From assembly GCF_044582145.1 (NCBI RefSeq), contig NZ_JBDODO010000003.1: a stretch of DNA of 64,000 nt; one strand, 5' to 3'. The DNA comes from Guyparkeria sp016278265. Its GTDB lineage: Bacteria; Pseudomonadota; Gammaproteobacteria; Halothiobacillales; Halothiobacillaceae. Of this stretch, positions 1 through 8,507 are shown piece by piece (position 1 is the stretch's first letter; every line of letters begins with the position of its first letter). The notes beneath the pieces are model-generated. The model saw only the letters and a list, made by a program, of their open reading frames with translations, searched no databases and was not told the DNA's origin. Position numbers and translations under genes: made by a program.

Positions 1-340
1 CGGACACCGCCTGCCCCGGTTCGGCGGTCAGCTTGAAACGCTCGAACTTGTCGAGCGCCTCACCGCTGGTGTTACCGATGCCGATGACCTCGTCGATCAG
101 ATCCGTCGTCGGCAGGTTGATCACGCACTCGCCCGAGCGGCGGACCAGGTCGAAACTGTGGTTGCCCGCAGAGATCACGCAGCCGACCAGCGACGGCGAG
201 AACGCCATCACCGTATGCCAGCCCATGGTCATGATGTCGCGCTCGCCATCACAGGCCGAGGAGACCAGTACCACCGGACCGGGTTCGAGGTAGCGGCGGA
301 CCTTTTCCACCGGGAAATCGACTTTCTGCTGCCGGCTCAT
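1..340 (-). CDS. Flavin reductase family protein (partial, C-terminus outside window)
   Basis: The visible 113 residues start MSRQQKVDFPVEKVRRYL and continue into the pattern of the FMN-binding split-barrel flavin reductase/flavoredoxin family: GPVVLVSSACDGERDIMTMGW, then SPSLVGCVISAGNHSFDLVR and ECVINLPTTDLIDEVIGIGN. Family members bind FMN and reduce flavin or pass electrons; the exact substrate cannot be told. The gene runs off the left edge, so roughly the last third to half is not seen. It lies 53 bp downstream of the receiver-domain gene on the same strand; that gap holds a perfect 12-bp palindrome, GGCGCATGCGCC, at 365-376. The family assignment is from motif recognition. Confidence 0.8.
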   Translation of the reverse strand, partial: MSRQQKVDFPVEKVRRYLEPGPVVLVSSACDGERDIMTMGWHTVMAFSPSLVGCVISAGNHSFDLVRRSGECVINLPTTDLIDEVIGIGNTSGEALDKFERFKLTAEPGQAVS

Positions 341-393
341 GCCCGGAGCTTAGATCAGGCCCGAGGCGCATGCGCCACGCCCGCCCGAGACCT

Positions 394-897
394 TCAGAGG
401 GTGTTCCAGTCGAAGGCCGAGGGCTGGGATCGGGCCGGCAGCCGCCCGTTGCGCACCAGCCCCTCGATACGGGTGAAGACGTCGGCGCGGCCAAAGGGCT
501 TTTTCATGAAATCGTCAGAGCCGAGTCGGTCGAGCACCATGCGCGCCATCGACTGCTCGTCGCCGCTGATCATGATGACGGGCACCTCGGCGGTCGCCGG
601 GTCCTGACGCAGGCGGCGCAGGGCGGCAAAGCCGTTCATGCCGGGAAGCAGGATATCGAGGAAGATCAGGTCCGGCGGATACTGGCGCGCCAGCTGCAGA
701 CCGGATTCGGCATCGCCGGCGGCGATCGGTTCATACTCGTTCTGACTGAGCATCCGGCTCAGGATCTTGACCACGGTCTTGGAGTCATCGATCACCAAGA
801 TGCGGCATCCTCGCGGCGCCTCGTAACGGCGCCCGCGACGACGATCCCCAGACTTTCCCAGCCCCAACAGGCCGCTCATGCGACGCATGTAGCCCAT
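394..897 (-). CDS. Stand-alone receiver-domain response regulator (PilG/CheY-like)
   Basis: A 167-residue protein that is one receiver domain after a basic N-terminal tail of about 30 residues. Conserved receiver elements are present: the acidic pair in ILVIDDSK, the phospho-acceptor aspartate in LIFLDILLPGMNG, the Ser/Thr position in VIMISGDE, and the lysine in DFMKKPFG. There is no DNA-binding or enzymatic output domain, so it probably acts by protein contact, as PilG or CheY do. The start at 897 was chosen because AAGGAG sits 7 bases upstream; the frame stays open further upstream but without family homology. No kinase gene is adjacent, so the partner is unknown. Confidence 0.8.
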   Translation of the reverse strand: MGYMRRMSGLLGLGKSGDRRRGRRYEAPRGCRILVIDDSKTVVKILSRMLSQNEYEPIAAGDAESGLQLARQYPPDLIFLDILLPGMNGFAALRRLRQDPATAEVPVIMISGDEQSMARMVLDRLGSDDFMKKPFGRADVFTRIEGLVRNGRLPARSQPSAFDWNTL

Positions 898-1033
898 GTC
901 ACTTCTCCTTGTGGTTAGATGATCGCACCAGCCTTGCCGACCGGCACGCGCTCGACCATCCTGTCGAAACGAGTCGGCAGTGTTACCCAAGCCGATCGCG
1001 CTGTCCACCCGGCAACCTGCGTCAATGGACAGC

Positions 1034-1066
1034 AAAAAGAAGACCCGGCGCATGGCCAGGTCTTCT
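1034..1066 (-). terminator. Rho-independent terminator of lpxC
   Basis: Read on the minus strand, an 8-bp perfect stem AGAAGACC/GGTCTTCT encloses a GC-rich loop and is followed directly by a T run. It lies 28 bp beyond the lpxC stop codon. Confidence 0.85.
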
Positions 1067-1093
1067 CGTTTACTCAACCGACTTCCGCTGTTC

Positions 1094-2011
1094 TCACTCG
1101 GCGATCTGCGCCGCCGGGCGGGAAAACGATACCGGGGGCGGCTCTTCGTTCTCGAAGGTCACCACCTCATAGGCCGATTCCCGGGCCAGCAACGCACGCA
1201 GCAGCTGATTGTTCAGGGCATGCCCCGACTTGTGACCGGTGAAGCTTCCGATCACGCTGCAACCGAGCAGATAGAGATCGCCGATGGCGTCGAGGATCTT
1301 GTGCTTGACGAACTCGTCACCGTAACGCAGGCCATCCTCGTTGAGGATATGTTCCTCGCCGACCACGATGGCGTTGTCCACCGAACCACCCAGCGCCAGG
1401 TTGCGCGAGCGCATCATCTCGAGATCGCTCATGAAACCGAACGTCCGGGCGCGCGCGACTTCCTTGACGAAGCTGGTCGAGGAGAAGTCGATCTCCGCCA
1501 GGCGCGCCGACTTGTCGAGCACCGGGTGGTTGAAGTCGATCGACATCGCCACGCGAAAGCCCTCGTGCGGGTCGAAGCGCACCCAGCGATCGCCGTCGAC
1601 CACCTCGACCGGCTCGAGGATGCGGATAAAGCGCTTATGGGCGTCCTGCTCCTCGATGCCTGCCGACTGGATCAAGAAAACGAACGGGCTGGCGCTGCCG
1701 TCCATGATCGGCATTTCCGGCCCGTCGATCTCGACCACGCAGTTGTCGATGCCCAGGCCGGCAAGCGCCGACATCAGGTGCTCGACTGTGGAGATCTTCA
1801 CCCCATCCTGAACCAGCGTGGTGGACAGCTGGGTTTCGCCGACATTGAAGGCGTGACCCGGGATCGTCGCATCGTTGCCGAGGTCAACCCGGTGAAAGAC
1901 GATACCGGTGCCGACAGGCGCCGGCCGCAGGGTCAAACGGACCTGCTCGCCGGTGTGCAGACCGATCCCCGTGGCGCGGATGGTATTTCGGAGTGTGCGT
2001 TGCTGAACCAA
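1094..2011 (-). CDS. lpxC: UDP-3-O-acyl-N-acetylglucosamine deacetylase LpxC
   Basis: Zinc enzyme of the first committed step of lipid A synthesis in the cytoplasm. Metal ligands and catalytic residues of the family are visible: the histidine in TVEHLMSALAG, the H..D pair in FVKHKILDAIGD, and the general-acid histidine in GHKSGHALNN. With the TTG start at 2011 the protein is 305 residues, equal to the E. coli enzyme, and begins MVQQRTLRNTI like the E. coli MIKQRTL. An in-frame TTG at 2026 is the alternative. An extended -10 element 32 bp upstream would leave a leader of about 25 nt for the chosen start. The gene stands alone here, away from any ftsZ or ftsA. Confidence 0.93.
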   Translation of the reverse strand: MVQQRTLRNTIRATGIGLHTGEQVRLTLRPAPVGTGIVFHRVDLGNDATIPGHAFNVGETQLSTTLVQDGVKISTVEHLMSALAGLGIDNCVVEIDGPEMPIMDGSASPFVFLIQSAGIEEQDAHKRFIRILEPVEVVDGDRWVRFDPHEGFRVAMSIDFNHPVLDKSARLAEIDFSSTSFVKEVARARTFGFMSDLEMMRSRNLALGGSVDNAIVVGEEHILNEDGLRYGDEFVKHKILDAIGDLYLLGCSVIGSFTGHKSGHALNNQLLRALLARESAYEVVTFENEEPPPVSFSRPAAQIAE

Positions 2012-2042
2012 GATCGAAGAACCCAAGCCGGTAAATCGGATA

Positions 2043-2051
2043 ATTATCGCA
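2043..2051 (-). promoter_or_regulatory. Extended -10 promoter for lpxC
   Basis: On the minus strand TGC-GATAAT forms an extended -10 element; the region 17 bp further upstream is T-rich rather than a good -35. The predicted transcription start, near 2036, suits the 2011 start codon of lpxC. Confidence 0.45.
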
Positions 2052-2158
2052 TGCTACTGGACGCAGAAAAACCGAACATTGCTGGGGAATTACCTGGAAC
2101 TGGCCAAGCGTGGACCAGATATAGCTCCAGGAAGCTGCGCCTACATCGACCCGTCGCC

Positions 2159-2192
2159 CCAAAAAGAAAGAACCCCCGGGGTTGCCGGGGGG
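2159..2192 (-). terminator. Rho-independent terminator of htpG
   Basis: Minus-strand stem CCCCCGG/CCGGGGG with a 5-nt loop, followed by a T-rich tract. It begins about 30 bp past the htpG stop. Confidence 0.85.
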
Positions 2193-2222
2193 CCGTCACG
2201 GAGCACTGACAGTTCTAGACCG

Positions 2223-4106
2223 TCAGGCGAGCAGGCGGTTCAACCGGCTGACGAAGTCGGCCGAATCGGCCAGCTTGCCGCCCTCGGCGAGCATCGCCTG
2301 CCCGTAGAGGACATGGGCGATGTCGGCGAAGCGCGACTCGTCGGATTCGCCCTCGGCCTGCTGGAGCAGGCGGTGGTCCGGATTGATCTCGAGGATCGGC
2401 TTGCTTTCGGGCATCGACTGGCCGGCCTGCTCGAGGATGCGCTGCAGGTGGAGGCTGACGTCGCCTTCATCGGTCACCAGACAAGCCGGGGAGTCGACCA
2501 GCCGCCGTGAACGACGCACGTCCTTCACCTCGTCGCCGAGGGTCTCCTTGAGCCGCTTGATCAGCGCCTCGTGCTCGGCCTTTTCCTCATCGGACTCGTC
2601 CTCGTCTTCCTCGTCGACGTCGATCTTCGCCTTGGTGACCGATTTCAGGGTCTTGCCGTCGAACTCGGTCAGGTGCGCCATCACCCATTCGTCGACCCGA
2701 TCGGAGAGCAGCAACACCTCGATGCCCTTCTTGCGGAAGATCTCCAGGTGCGGCGAGGCGATCGCCGCCTGGTAGGAGTCGGCAATGATGTAGTAGATCT
2801 CGTCCTGGTCCTCGGGCATCCGCTCGATGTAGTCGGCGAGCGAAACGGTCTCCTCGCTCCCCTCGCCTTTCGTGGAGGCAAAGCGCAGCAGGCCGGCGAT
2901 CTTTTCCTTGTTGGTGAAATCCTCGCCGATGCCCTCTTTCAGCACGCGACCGAAGGTCTGCCAGAAGTCGGCGAACTTCTTCGGTTCATTCTTGGCCATC
3001 TGCTCGAGCATCGAGAGCACCCGCTTGACCGAGCCGGAGCGGATGGTGTCGAGCACGCGGTTGGACTGCAGGATCTCGCGCGAGACGTTCAACGGCAGGT
3101 CGGCCGAGTCGATCACGCCGCGCACGAAACGCAGGTAGCGCGGCATCAGCTTGTCGGCGTCGTCCATGATGAACACCCGCTTGACGTACAGCTTGACGCC
3201 ATGGCTCTGCTCCGGCTCGAACAGGTCGAACGGCGCGCGCTTGGGGATGTAGAGCAAGGATGTGTACTCGACCTTGCCCTCGACCTGGTTGTGCGCCCAG
3301 GCCAGCGGCGGCTCCCAGTCGTGCGAGACGTGCTTGTAGAACTCGATGTATTCCTCATCCGTGATCTCGCTCTTCGACCGGGTCCAGAGCGCGTTGGCGT
3401 CGTTGACCGTCTCCCAGCGCCCCGGGACTTCCGTCTCGTTTCCCTCGTCATCCTTCTCGGTCTTCGGTGGCACCCACATCTGCACCGGGAAGTTGATGTG
3501 GTCGGAGTACTTGCGGATCACCGAGCGCAGGCGGAAGTCGTCGGCGAACTCCTGCTGGTCCTCGCGCAGATGCAGGACGATGCGGGTGCCGCGCTCAGGC
3601 TTGTCGACCGTCTCGATGGTGTACTCGCCCTCGCCGTCAGAGGTCCAGCGCACGCCGTGCTCGGCACCCACGCCGGCACGGCGCGTGATCAGTTCGACCT
3701 GGTCGGCAACGATGAAGGCCGAGTAGAAACCCACGCCGAACTGGCCGATCTGGTTGGCATCCTTCTGCTTGTCGGCCTCGAGCTGCTCGAGGAAGGCCTT
3801 GGTACCCGAGTGGGCGATGGTGCCGATGTGCTCGACCACCTCCTCGTGATTCATGCCGATGCCGTTGTCGTCGATGGTGACGGTCTTCGCGTCGCTATCG
3901 AAGGACACCCGAACCCGCAGGTCCTTGTCATCCTCGTAGAGCCCGTCGTCGGCCAGCGCCTCGAAGCGCAGCTTGTCACAGGCATCCGAGCCATTGGAGA
4001 TCAGTTCGCGGAGGAAGACCTCCGGGTTGGAGTACAGCGAATGGATCATCAGGCGAAGCAGCTGCTTCACCTCGGTCTGGAAGGCATGCGTCTGGGCTTG
4101 ACTCAT
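2223..4106 (-). CDS. htpG: Molecular chaperone HtpG (Hsp90)
   Basis: Cytosolic ATP-dependent Hsp90 chaperone of 627 residues (E. coli 624). The N-terminal GHKL ATPase pocket is clear: FLRELISNGSDACDKLRF, the DNGIGM nucleotide loop and GQFGVGFYSAF lid segment. The middle domain contains the conserved arginine region ending in DLPLNVSREILQ, and the C-terminal dimerisation domain is complete. An acidic patch (EEDEDESDEEKAEHE) sits between middle and C-terminal domains. The gene is monocistronic, with its own terminator and a heat-shock-type promoter upstream. Confidence 0.97.
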   Translation of the reverse strand: MSQAQTHAFQTEVKQLLRLMIHSLYSNPEVFLRELISNGSDACDKLRFEALADDGLYEDDKDLRVRVSFDSDAKTVTIDDNGIGMNHEEVVEHIGTIAHSGTKAFLEQLEADKQKDANQIGQFGVGFYSAFIVADQVELITRRAGVGAEHGVRWTSDGEGEYTIETVDKPERGTRIVLHLREDQQEFADDFRLRSVIRKYSDHINFPVQMWVPPKTEKDDEGNETEVPGRWETVNDANALWTRSKSEITDEEYIEFYKHVSHDWEPPLAWAHNQVEGKVEYTSLLYIPKRAPFDLFEPEQSHGVKLYVKRVFIMDDADKLMPRYLRFVRGVIDSADLPLNVSREILQSNRVLDTIRSGSVKRVLSMLEQMAKNEPKKFADFWQTFGRVLKEGIGEDFTNKEKIAGLLRFASTKGEGSEETVSLADYIERMPEDQDEIYYIIADSYQAAIASPHLEIFRKKGIEVLLLSDRVDEWVMAHLTEFDGKTLKSVTKAKIDVDEEDEDESDEEKAEHEALIKRLKETLGDEVKDVRRSRRLVDSPACLVTDEGDVSLHLQRILEQAGQSMPESKPILEINPDHRLLQQAEGESDESRFADIAHVLYGQAMLAEGGKLADSADFVSRLNRLLA

Positions 4107-4182
4107 GTAAGCGGGTCTCCGTGTTGTCGCTCGGGGTTTCGAATTCGATCTGGCGGCGCCGCGTCCGCCATGGACGCCGTCG

Positions 4183-4210
4183 AGATAGGGACGTATACGG
4201 GGATTTCAAG
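4183..4210 (-). promoter_or_regulatory. Sigma-32 (RpoH) type heat-shock promoter for htpG
   Basis: On the minus strand CTTGAAA is followed after exactly 13 bp by CCCTATCT, close to the RpoH consensus CTTGAAA-N13/14-CCCCATNT. It is 77 bp upstream of the htpG start, and htpG is a known RpoH-regulon member in gammaproteobacteria. Confidence 0.8.
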
Positions 4211-4254
4211 TCAAAGAGGCTCAACCGGCGGGCGCGGAGGCAACCGCCGGTTTT

Positions 4255-4951
4255 TCAGATGACGATCCGCATCGGCAGACCGCAGGCATCCTTCGGTGGG
4301 TCGGGCGGCAGGGTTTCGGCGGTGCCGACGATCCAGCGGTGAGCGCTCCAGAGCGCGGCGAAGGCATCGAGCATGTCGTCTTCTTTCACCCGCGTGCCGG
4401 CCAACTGCGCCACCACCGATTCGATCGCGGCCATGCTGAACGCCTCGGCAATCAGCGTGCGTCGCCGGTAGATGCCGTCGATGCGATGCTTGGAAGCAAG
4501 CAGCGGCGCATCGCCATTCAGGGCAAGAAACGAAAGCTCCGGGTGGACCTCGGCGAGACGATCTCGCCACTCGGGACGTGCCCGCAGCAGGTCGTCGAGC
4601 TCCCGGACCTTGGGAAAGAGGTTCCAGGCCTGAGCCGAGACGCCGTGGCCACCCCCTCGTCGCGAAAGAGTGGAGGCCTCGGGATGCGTCGCTGCCAACA
4701 GGGTCGGTCGCAACGGGGCAGGAAAGACCGACGAGCCCCGCGCACCCAGACGCGCCCGAGCGGCTCGATCACACTCTCGCGGCGCGCTCTCCGAGAGCCC
4801 GATCGGCATATCGATGGCGACGAGACCCACACCCTCGAACCGTGCCAGCAATTCATCAAGCCGCGCAGCGACCACCGCGAGCACGTTGTCGGTAGGGGCG
4901 CACCCAGCCGCCAGGACAGCCATCGACACCGACAATCCAACGCCCCTTCAT
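4255..4951 (-). pseudogene. DUF429 family protein, frameshifted near the N-terminus
   Basis: Most of the gene is open from 4935 to 4255 (226 codons) and carries DUF429 features: GLVAIDMPIGLSE, RECDRAARARLG, SSVFPAPLRP, a glutamine/asparagine region SAQAWNLFPK and EVHPELSF. The family's diagnostic N-terminal motif, GVDGCPGGWV, is present but in a different frame, starting from an ATG at 4951. The two frames are joined if one base near 4900 is skipped. The product would also be about ten residues shorter than usual just after that motif. Either the gene is broken, the base is a sequencing error, or a truncated protein starts at TTG 4935. The function of DUF429 is not established. Confidence 0.6.
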
Positions 4952-5015
4952 GCCTTGGAATCGGGGCAAAGGGTAATGATCGAAGGGTTATCGAGACACA
5001 TAAAACCCGTCTCCA

Positions 5016-5056
5016 GAAAAAGCGAAACCCCCGTCACCGAAGGTGCGGGGGTTCGT
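5016..5056 (-). terminator. Rho-independent terminator of the rpsP-rimM-trmD-rplS operon
   Basis: Minus-strand stem AACCCCCG...CGGGGGTTT with an inner CACC/GGTG arm and a TTC loop, followed by a T-rich tail. It begins 20 bp after the rplS stop. Confidence 0.85.
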
Positions 5057-5075
5057 TTCGTCGACCGGGGCCGAA

Positions 5076-5423
5076 TCAGCCCAGGCGCTCGCGGATACGT
5101 GCGGCCTTGCCGGTACGACCACGCAGGTAGTACAGCTTGGCGCGACGCACGTCACCGCGACGCTTGACGTTGATGGCGGCGATCTGCGGGCTGTAGGTCT
5201 GGAAGACACGCTCCAGGCCCTCGCCGTAGGAGATCTTGCGCAGGGTGAACGAGGAGTTCAGGCCGCGGTTGCGCTTGGCAATCACGACACCCTCGAACGC
5301 CTGCAGACGCTCGCGGTCGCCTTCCTTTACCCGTACGTCGACGGAAACCGTGTCGCCGGGGCCGAACTCCGGCACCTCGCGGGTCATTTGATCGGCTTCG
5401 ATTTTCTGGATGATCTCGCTCAT
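5076..5423 (-). CDS. rplS: 50S ribosomal protein L19
   Basis: At 115 residues it has the same length as E. coli L19, and starts MSEIIQKIEADQM. The conserved core FGPGDTVSVDVRV, LQAFEGVVIAKRNRGLNSSFTLRKIS and KRRGDVRRAKLYYLR is complete. L19 sits at the 30S-50S interface. The start at 5423 is preceded by AGGTGG and matches the family; an upstream in-frame extension of 17 codons has no homology. It is the last gene of the rpsP operon, 16 bp after trmD. Confidence 0.97.
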   Translation of the reverse strand: MSEIIQKIEADQMTREVPEFGPGDTVSVDVRVKEGDRERLQAFEGVVIAKRNRGLNSSFTLRKISYGEGLERVFQTYSPQIAAINVKRRGDVRRAKLYYLRGRTGKAARIRERLG

Positions 5424-5439
5424 TTTCCGCCACCTGTTA

Positions 5440-6216
5440 TCAATCGCGTGTCTGTTGGCTACCCGGGTTGTCATCGCTACCCGCGAGCCAGTGTCTTTCC
5501 AGTGCCGCCCGCTCGTTGTCGGTCGGCCCGTGTTGCAAAAATAGGTCCGGTCTTCGCCGGGCCGTGGTCATCAGCGCCTGCTCCGATCGCCACTCGGCGA
5601 TACGCCGATGGTCGCCGCTGGAGAGCACCGTCGGCACCCGGCGGCCTTCCCACTCCGGCGGCCGCGTGTAGTGCGGGTGGTCCAACCGGTCGGCCTCGAA
5701 GGAGTCCTCGACCACCGACTGGGCGTCCCCGACCACATCGGGCAAGCGCCTGGCGATCGCATCGACGACCACCATCGCCGCCAGCTCGCCCCCGGAAAGC
5801 ACCAGGTCCCCGAGGGAATACTCGACATCCACCCGGGAGTCGAGCAGGCGCTGGTCGAAGCCTTCGTACCGGCCACACACCAGCACCAGCGACTGTTCAC
5901 GTTCGGCCCAGTCGGCGATCACGTGCCGATCGAGCCTTTGACCCTGCGGCGAGAGGGCCACCACGAGCGGGCGACTCACCCCGGCCTCGTCAACGGCCGC
6001 ATCGATCGCGCCGCTGATCGGACCGGGCTGCAGCAGCATTCCGGGACCGCCGCCGAAGGGACGATCGTCGACCCGACGGTTGCGATCGGCCGACCAGTCG
6101 CGCGGGTTGAAACCGGCAACGGTCAGGCGTCTTTTCTCGATCGCGGCGCGGACCATGCCGCAACGGTTCCCCGCGTCCACCAATTCGGGGAACAGGGTCA
6201 CCACCGAAATCTGCAT
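5440..6216 (-). CDS. trmD: tRNA (guanine-N1-)-methyltransferase TrmD
   Basis: Methylates G37 of tRNAs with a purine at position 36, which prevents +1 frameshifting. The protein has 258 residues and the trefoil-knot SPOUT core: VVALSPQGQ, VLVCGRYEGFDQR, and EYSLGDLVLSGGELAAMVVVD. The ATG at 6216 overlaps the rimM stop by one base (TGATG), so translation is probably coupled. Confidence 0.97.
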   Translation of the reverse strand: MQISVVTLFPELVDAGNRCGMVRAAIEKRRLTVAGFNPRDWSADRNRRVDDRPFGGGPGMLLQPGPISGAIDAAVDEAGVSRPLVVALSPQGQRLDRHVIADWAEREQSLVLVCGRYEGFDQRLLDSRVDVEYSLGDLVLSGGELAAMVVVDAIARRLPDVVGDAQSVVEDSFEADRLDHPHYTRPPEWEGRRVPTVLSSGDHRRIAEWRSEQALMTTARRRPDLFLQHGPTDNERAALERHWLAGSDDNPGSQQTRD

Positions 6217-6737
6217 CAAAAATCGGGGTCCCAGTCGACCTCGATTCGACGAGCGTCGAGATCGACGGCCCGGATCACCTCGTCAGGGAGGAAGGGAATC
6301 AAGCGTTCCCGATCTCCCTGCACGACCAGCACGTCATTCGCACCGGTCTCCATGATGTCTCGCACCTCGCCCAGCACCTGGCCGGAGAGGTGCACCACCT
6401 CGCAACCCATCAGGTCGCGCCAGTAGTATTCGTTCGGACCGGCCGGCGGCAGCGCGTCACGCCCCACCAGCACCTCGGCCCGTCCCAACGACTCGATTCC
6501 CGTACGGTCATCGACCCCGGCCAGCTTGATGGCCACGCCCTTGGGATGAACCGTCAGTTTCTCGATCTTCACCGGCCGCGTTCCGCCGCGCTCGGTGCGC
6601 AGGTAGACGTCTCGGTATCGCTCGATGTTCTCGATCGGTCGCGTGAACACCTGCAGCCATACCCAGCCCTTGATCCCGTAGGGACGGCCGAACTGGGCGA
6701 TGACGACCGGATCGACCGGTCCCGTCGACGCCGTCAC
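6216..6737 (-). CDS. rimM: 16S rRNA processing protein RimM
   Basis: A 30S assembly factor that binds S19 and the 16S 3' head domain. The 173-residue protein has the N-terminal RimM barrel (GRPYGIKGWVWLQVF) and a C-terminal PRC-like barrel (EYYWRDLMGCEV, GEVRDIMETGANDVLVV, IPFLPDEVI). It starts with GTG at 6737, 3 bp after the rpsP stop, second in the operon. Confidence 0.95.
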   Translation of the reverse strand: MTASTGPVDPVVIAQFGRPYGIKGWVWLQVFTRPIENIERYRDVYLRTERGGTRPVKIEKLTVHPKGVAIKLAGVDDRTGIESLGRAEVLVGRDALPPAGPNEYYWRDLMGCEVVHLSGQVLGEVRDIMETGANDVLVVQGDRERLIPFLPDEVIRAVDLDARRIEVDWDPDF

Positions 6738-6740
6738 CGA

Positions 6741-7007
6741 TTACTCGGCGGCAGCAGTCGTCTGCTTCTTGCTCTGGCGAACCAGGGAAGCGACGCGCTC
6801 GCTGGTCTGAGCACCACGCTCCTGCCAGAAGGCCAGGCGATCGAGGTCCAGGCGCAGGCGCTCTTCTTGACCGCGGGCTACCGGGTTGAAGAACCCGAGG
6901 CGCTCGACGTATGAACCGCTGTCACGCGCGTTGCGCTTGTCGGTAACAACGACGTGGTAGAAGGGCTTCTTTTTGGCACCAGTACGAGCCAGGCGGATCT
7001 TGACCAT
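6741..7007 (-). CDS. rpsP: 30S ribosomal protein S16
   Basis: An 88-residue protein starting MVKIRLARTGAKKKPFYHVV, the family signature, with RDSGSYVERLGFFNP following. The start at 7007 follows a GGA-containing ribosome site; a longer in-frame extension lacks homology. First gene of the operon. Confidence 0.97.
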   Translation of the reverse strand: MVKIRLARTGAKKKPFYHVVVTDKRNARDSGSYVERLGFFNPVARGQEERLRLDLDRLAFWQERGAQTSERVASLVRQSKKQTTAAAE

Positions 7008-7126
7008 AACGCTTAACGATTCCTGTTGGAGTAATGACTGCCAGACTGCGTCGAAAACGACGCCGACCATGCACTTGGTCGATCTCGCAGCCTCGGCAAT
7101 TCACCGAGGGAAATTCAAGTGGCGCG

Positions 7127-7154
7127 ATTTTACGGATTTTTGCGCAGAAATAAA
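7127..7154 (-). promoter_or_regulatory. Candidate sigma-70 promoter for the rpsP operon
   Basis: On the minus strand TTTATT and TAAAAT are separated by 16 bp. The -10 matches consensus at 5 of 6 positions, the -35 is weak. It lies about 120 bp upstream of rpsP and downstream of purA. Confidence 0.4.
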
Positions 7155-7211
7155 GACCTGCGACCCACCGATTTGTCAGCGGGCAGTTCGTATGCGCACC
7201 GCGACTGACGC

Positions 7212-8507
7212 TTAGGCGTCGTAGGGATCCCGCAGGACGATGGTTTCCTCGCGGTCCGGGCCGGTCGAAATCAGGTCGACCGGCGTGCCGGTCAACTCCT
7301 CGATACGCCGGATGTAGGCACGCGCCTCTTCCGGCAGACCATCGATATCCTTCACGCCGACGGTGGTTTCCTGCCAGCCGGCCATCGACTCGTAGATGGG
7401 GACGCAGCGCGAATAGGTATCGGCGGAGAACGGTGCGCTCTCGATGCGCTGGCCGTCAATCTCGTAACCGATGCAGATCCGCACCTCTTCCATGCCGTCG
7501 AGCACGTCCAGTTTGGTCAGGCACAGACCCGACAAGCTGTTGATCTGCACCGCGCGGCGCAGGGCGACCGCGTCGAACCACCCGCAGCGGCGCGCCCGAC
7601 CGGTGGTGGAGCCGAACTCATGGCCACGCTTGGCCAGCCGCTCGCCGATCTCGTCCTCGAGTTCAGTCGGGAACGGCCCGCCACCCACGCGCGTAGTGTA
7701 GGCCTTGGTGATACCGAGCACGTAGTCGAGCTCCAGCGGCCCCACGCCGCTACCGGTCGACGCCCCGCCAGCGGTGGTATTCGACGACGTCACGTACGGG
7801 TAGGTCCCGTGATCGATGTCCAACAGCGTGCCCTGGGCACCCTCGAACATCAGGTTACGCCCTTCGGCGCGCATCTTCGCCAGCGTACCCGGCACATCAC
7901 CGACCATCGGCGCGAGGATCTCGGCCTGGGCGATCAAGCGATCGAGTGTCTGCTGGAAGTCGATCGGCTCGGCCCCGAAGTAGTGGCGCAGCACGAAGTT
8001 GTGATAATCAAGCACCTCACCAAGCTTCGCAGCCAGCCGCTCACGGTGGAAGATATCCTCCAGCCGGATGCCGCGACGAGCGACCTTGTCCTCGTAGGCA
8101 GGACCAATGCCCCGGCCGGTGGTGCCGATCTTCTGCTCACCACGGGCATGCTCGCGCGCGCCATCGAGGGCGACGTGATGCGGCAAGATCAGCGGGCAGG
8201 CCTCGGAGAGCATCAGGCGATCGGAGGCGGGCACGCCGCGCGATTCCAACTGCTCGATTTCCTCGATCAAGGCATCCGGCGCCAGCACCACACCATTGCC
8301 GATCAGGCACTTGACACCTTCGCGCAGGATGCCCGAGGGAATCAGGTGCAGGACGGTTTTCTCACCGTCGATCACCAGCGTGTGGCCGGCGTTGTGCCCA
8401 CCTTGGAAGCGCACGACGGCGCCCACGTTTTCCGTCAGCAGGTCAACGACCTTGCCCTTGCCCTCGTCGCCCCACTGGGACCCGAGGACGACCACACTCT
8501 TACCCAT
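7212..8507 (-). CDS. purA: Adenylosuccinate synthetase
   Basis: Joins IMP and aspartate with GTP to give adenylosuccinate, the first step from IMP to AMP. The 431-residue protein opens with VVVLGSQWGDEGKGK (GTP and IMP site) and has GHNAGHTLV, QIGTTGRGIGPAYEDK-type loop (KIGTTGRGIGPAYEDK) and EGAQGTLLDIDHGTYPYVTSS. The ATG at 8507 overlaps the last 8 bases of hisZ, so the two are probably co-translated, an arrangement common in gammaproteobacteria that carry HisZ. Confidence 0.97.
   Translation of the reverse strand: MGKSVVVLGSQWGDEGKGKVVDLLTENVGAVVRFQGGHNAGHTLVIDGEKTVLHLIPSGILREGVKCLIGNGVVLAPDALIEEIEQLESRGVPASDRLMLSEACPLILPHHVALDGAREHARGEQKIGTTGRGIGPAYEDKVARRGIRLEDIFHRERLAAKLGEVLDYHNFVLRHYFGAEPIDFQQTLDRLIAQAEILAPMVGDVPGTLAKMRAEGRNLMFEGAQGTLLDIDHGTYPYVTSSNTTAGGASTGSGVGPLELDYVLGITKAYTTRVGGGPFPTELEDEIGERLAKRGHEFGSTTGRARRCGWFDAVALRRAVQINSLSGLCLTKLDVLDGMEEVRICIGYEIDGQRIESAPFSADTYSRCVPIYESMAGWQETTVGVKDIDGLPEEARAYIRRIEELTGTPVDLISTGPDREETIVLRDPYDA

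Noticed and set aside
2571..4262. A 563-codon open frame antisense to htpG
   Set aside because: High GC with biased codons leaves long open antisense frames; it has no homology, while htpG on the other strand is complete.
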